This document shows positions 61,322 to 64,000 of a DNA stretch of 64,000 bases, piece by piece. Both the position numbers and the translations under genes were made by a program. The DNA comes from Viscum album. Its lineage: Eukaryota > Streptophyta > Magnoliopsida > Santalales > Viscaceae. The stretch is from positions 953,351,033 to 953,415,032 of the forward strand of contig OY728145.1 in the NCBI GenBank assembly GCA_963277665.1. Reading direction: 5' to 3'. Position 1 is the first letter of the stretch, and each line of letters opens with the position of its first letter. The notes beneath the pieces are model-generated. The model saw nothing but the letters and a program-made list of their open reading frames with translations, made no database searches and was not told the DNA's origin.

Positions 61322-61351
61322 TCGTGTGTACGTCGGCCTACCGCTCCACGA
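61322..61351 (+). other. LTR hairpin, first copy in 3' LTR of F
   Basis: Arms TCGTG and CACGA with a 20-base loop beginning TGTACGTCGG, followed by TGTGATGCCATCC as in E. Confidence 0.55.
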
Positions 61352-61706
61352 TGTGATGCCATCCATTTACCCTTTACAACACCTAATGGTAGATAATTAT
61401 TATGGGAATATGATATTTATATCATATAAATTATATGCAATATTTATTTTTTTATTTATTTTGTATATAAAAAATATCTTAATCATTAACATTTTCTGGA
61501 AATACGATAATATTATTTGGGGAGGTGTGGACTAGCTCCCCCTCAATGAGATGTGATTCATCCAAATATTTTATGGAATGTATTATGGATGGGTTTAGTT
61601 ACATTATATTATATATATTAAATATTAATTCTTCTATAATTATAATATATATATATATATTACAATAAGTTTCATTTTTTAAATATGAAAAGTAAAGTGA
61701 AAATGC

Positions 61707-61742
61707 GTTTATGAATAAGTATGGCCTACCATCTCCATGAAT
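61707..61742 (+). other. LTR hairpin, third copy in 3' LTR of F
   Basis: Arms GTTTATG and CATGAAT pair as RNA with two G-U pairs, around a 22-base loop that ends CCTACCATCTC. An imperfect middle copy without a clear stem lies near 61524. Confidence 0.5.
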
Positions 61743-64000
61743 AGATTAATCTAATACATATTAATATATTTTTTTAAATTATAGAAAATATTTATATATT
61801 TATTATATATTTTATTTAAATCATTTTTTACAATTTTTAAATAATTAAATCATTATCTTTTTAAGTGGATCAAGAATTACATGTCAAAACTTATTTAAAA
61901 AATGTTGATGTTACGAGAAACATATATTTAACATGATATTGTTATTAAATGGATAATATAATTTTCTAATAAAATAATATATGTTATTAAATTTAAAATT
62001 GTTTTTATTTTTTCTGTGTAAAAAAAACTTATACAAATTATACATTAGGATTGAATATTTAAAGATAAATTTATGACTTAAGGTAAGGGATTTCTTGTCT
62101 CACTTTTATTTCGGTGAGATATATGTTATATTTACCAAAAATTAATTTAATGTGGTTTGAAGAATTACATATGAAATATTATATAATTATTTTAATTTAG
62201 TTCACATTATTAAAAGATTTAATTTATATTATTATTTCAATGGTTTCATGATTCAAATGATACTCAAGTACTATGGGGATTTTTAGTATCACTTTTATTT
62301 CTATAATACATATATTTTACTCACTACTAATTTCATTTGAGTGGTGTATATACTTAAAATGGTTTTATTAAATTATTATTTAGCTTAATTTTATAGTTAT
62401 ATAAATATCAATTTTATTAACACTCTTCCAGGGGTTTCATTGATAAAAAGTAACCAAATCGGTGAAGCAATCTTGTCTCAATTTTCTTCCGTTTCGACAT
62501 ATGCCATTTTATACACCTATATTGTTCGTTAATATTTAAATAAATAACTTTTACAAGTTATATAATTAATCTCATTACATTAATTCAATGTTATGATACT
62601 TATAATTATATTATCTCTTCAGTATTATGATTCATTTTTACCAACGTGGTAGAAGTATATCGCATCAAATTCCTCATTTATTAGGATTGTTTATGATTAA
62701 GCTTATTTTTATGAAATATTAAGTTCTATGTCTCATGAAATCTCATGTACTATCTTATCATATTTTTATTCATGTTTTACTCATGTATAGGTACCATTTT
62801 ATCAATAATTAGTACTTAATATTATTAATAAAATGTTATAAAAACAATATTACTTTATTTCTCTTTTCAGTCAGAAATATATTTTCCCCCCAAACCATGT
62901 TTTATATAGATGTTTTTAATAATGTATTAAAATTATTTTTAAGAGAATTGTCTTAATATTTTTTCCATTTTAATAAATATTGTTTAAAAGGTGTCTTGTT
63001 TTTATTTTTTATCAAGGAACTTTGATAAAATATTTATGGTGAAAAAGGAATCTTCAGAATTTATAGATTTATACATTGTCGTTATTATCATTTCCTAGAA
63101 TCATCTTTTTATTGTTTAATAGGTTTTTTTCAAATAAAATTATTTTACAAATATTATTGAAATTCATTGTTTTAATGTGTTTTTCAATGAAAAATAATTT
63201 CAATTTTTTTCTAAAAAAAAGGAATAAATGATTTTGACTGATTTTGATTTATGTTTTCAAGGTTATTCATAATGAAATATGTTTTCAAAATATATTACAA
63301 ATTGAAAAGAGTTTTTCACATCATAAATGATATTTTTCTCGAGAAATATTTTAAATGATATTTTAATATTATGTTTTAATATTAAAAAATGGGTTTTTAT
63401 CGAAATGTTTTTCAAGATGTTTTATGCCTTAAAAGTGATTCTCAAGTAAAGGATACATTCATTATAAAATGATTCATGTAATCTTAAAAATCCATCGTTA
63501 GATAAGTTGACCTCTCTTTATACTGTTTATGATTTACAAGGGATATGATCTAAGAGAACTATTATAAATATTTCTCTGAATGATTTATGATTAATATGTC
63601 AACTTGTTTGTGAGATTAATTTTACATAAACATGATATACCATGATAAATAAAATATGGAACCTATATTCATCCTAGTGTATTCTATGACTAATTGATTT
63701 TTAAACTTATCTCTTTTCCATTGGTTATGATATGATCAATGTTTTCGGTTTCCCATTTCATTTCATGGGATATGATAAGATTAATGGTTATGATCTTATG
63801 GAATGTGAAAGTATTATTTCATTATCTGTTGGATAGGACATGTATATACCTCCAATTCATTGGGTAATAATTTCAATATCATGATAGAATGATGGGAATT
63901 ATGTTAATAGGATTGATGGACAATTGGAAATAAGGGTTTCTTTATCCAAAATGGGAATTTGGTATGTCATGATTTACAATTGAATACAAGTGTCTCTAGA

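Larger units (their letters stand above)
41434..64000 (+). mobile_element. Element F: non-autonomous gypsy derivative (LARD-like), cut by the window edge
   Basis: A 5' LTR (41434-45711 plus 56969-57733), a 1.84 kb interior without coding, a polypurine tract and a 3' LTR from 59578 to beyond the window. LTR starts (TGTATCACC and TGTAACACACT), the promoter region, hairpins and leader (AGTCGACCTTTGGAAACT, matched by AGTCAACCTTTGGAAACT in E) show that it is a relative of E. Because it lacks gag and pol it fits a large retrotransposon derivative that depended on proteins of another element. Element G is inserted in its 5' LTR. The two LTRs are strongly diverged, so it is old. Confidence 0.75.
59578..64000 (+). 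repeat. Element F 3' LTR (truncated by window end)
   Basis: Starts TGTAACACACTAAT. It holds TTTCGTTACACGCAAGACC (about 59813), which matches TTTCGCTACACACAATCGCG in E but lies about 170 bases further in, so there is an extra segment after the LTR start. TATA box at 60971, hairpins at 61322 and 61707. By comparison with the other LTR about 650 bases are missing at the right edge. Confidence 0.75.

Overview
The window is intergenic DNA from a nuclear plant genome, very probably a flowering plant with a large, repeat-rich genome. It is strongly A+T-rich and contains no tRNA, rRNA or recognisable cellular gene. Almost everything that can be identified is a transposable element: Ty3/gypsy elements of the Tekay/Del chromovirus type with unusually long LTRs (about 3.2-5 kb), one Maximus/SIRE-like Ty1/copia element with an extra 3' reading frame, and remnants of what looks like a non-autonomous CACTA-type DNA transposon. 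I cannot name the species from the sequence.

Layout, with letters used throughout. A (1-8152, minus): the 5' part of a decayed gypsy element that runs off the left edge, with pol, gag, PBS and a 4.7 kb LTR. B (8879-12593, plus): a solo LTR with a perfect 5-bp target duplication, inserted in unrecognised DNA (8153-8878 and 12599-14137). C (about 14138-15990 and 40558-41363): remnants of a CACTA-like element with palindromic G5/C5-rich subterminal repeats. D (15991-40557, minus): a copia element split by E (19033-31687, plus), the least decayed gypsy element here. F (41434 to beyond 64000, plus): a gypsy relative with about 5 kb LTRs but only 1.8 kb of non-coding interior, whose 5' LTR is split by G (45712-56963, plus), a heavily mutated Tekay-like element with G+C-rich LTRs.

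Insertion order can be read from the nesting: C is older than D, and D is older than E; F is older than G. Target duplications (AACAG for E, ATATC for G, GTACA for B, a diverged AATGT/AATAT for D) and LTR divergence by eye (about 7% for E, about 12% for D and G) agree with this. None of the elements can encode a complete set of working proteins. E has one continuous frame of about 1,480 codons broken only by stop codons; A, D and G also have frameshifts.

The most interesting signal is not a gene. The transcribed part of the LTRs of E, B and F carries a repeated hairpin in which the loop sequence is conserved while the short stem changes in a compensating way (GCGTG/CACGC, TCGTG/CACGA, TCATG/CATGA and others), recurring at a spacing of about 185-190 bp. 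Other cross-family signals are a U5 motif (TACTGAG, then about 8-12 bases, then CTCACCC) shared by A, B, E and G, and dense arrays of a CTAYCGGTAG palindrome found both in gypsy A and in the unrelated copia D.
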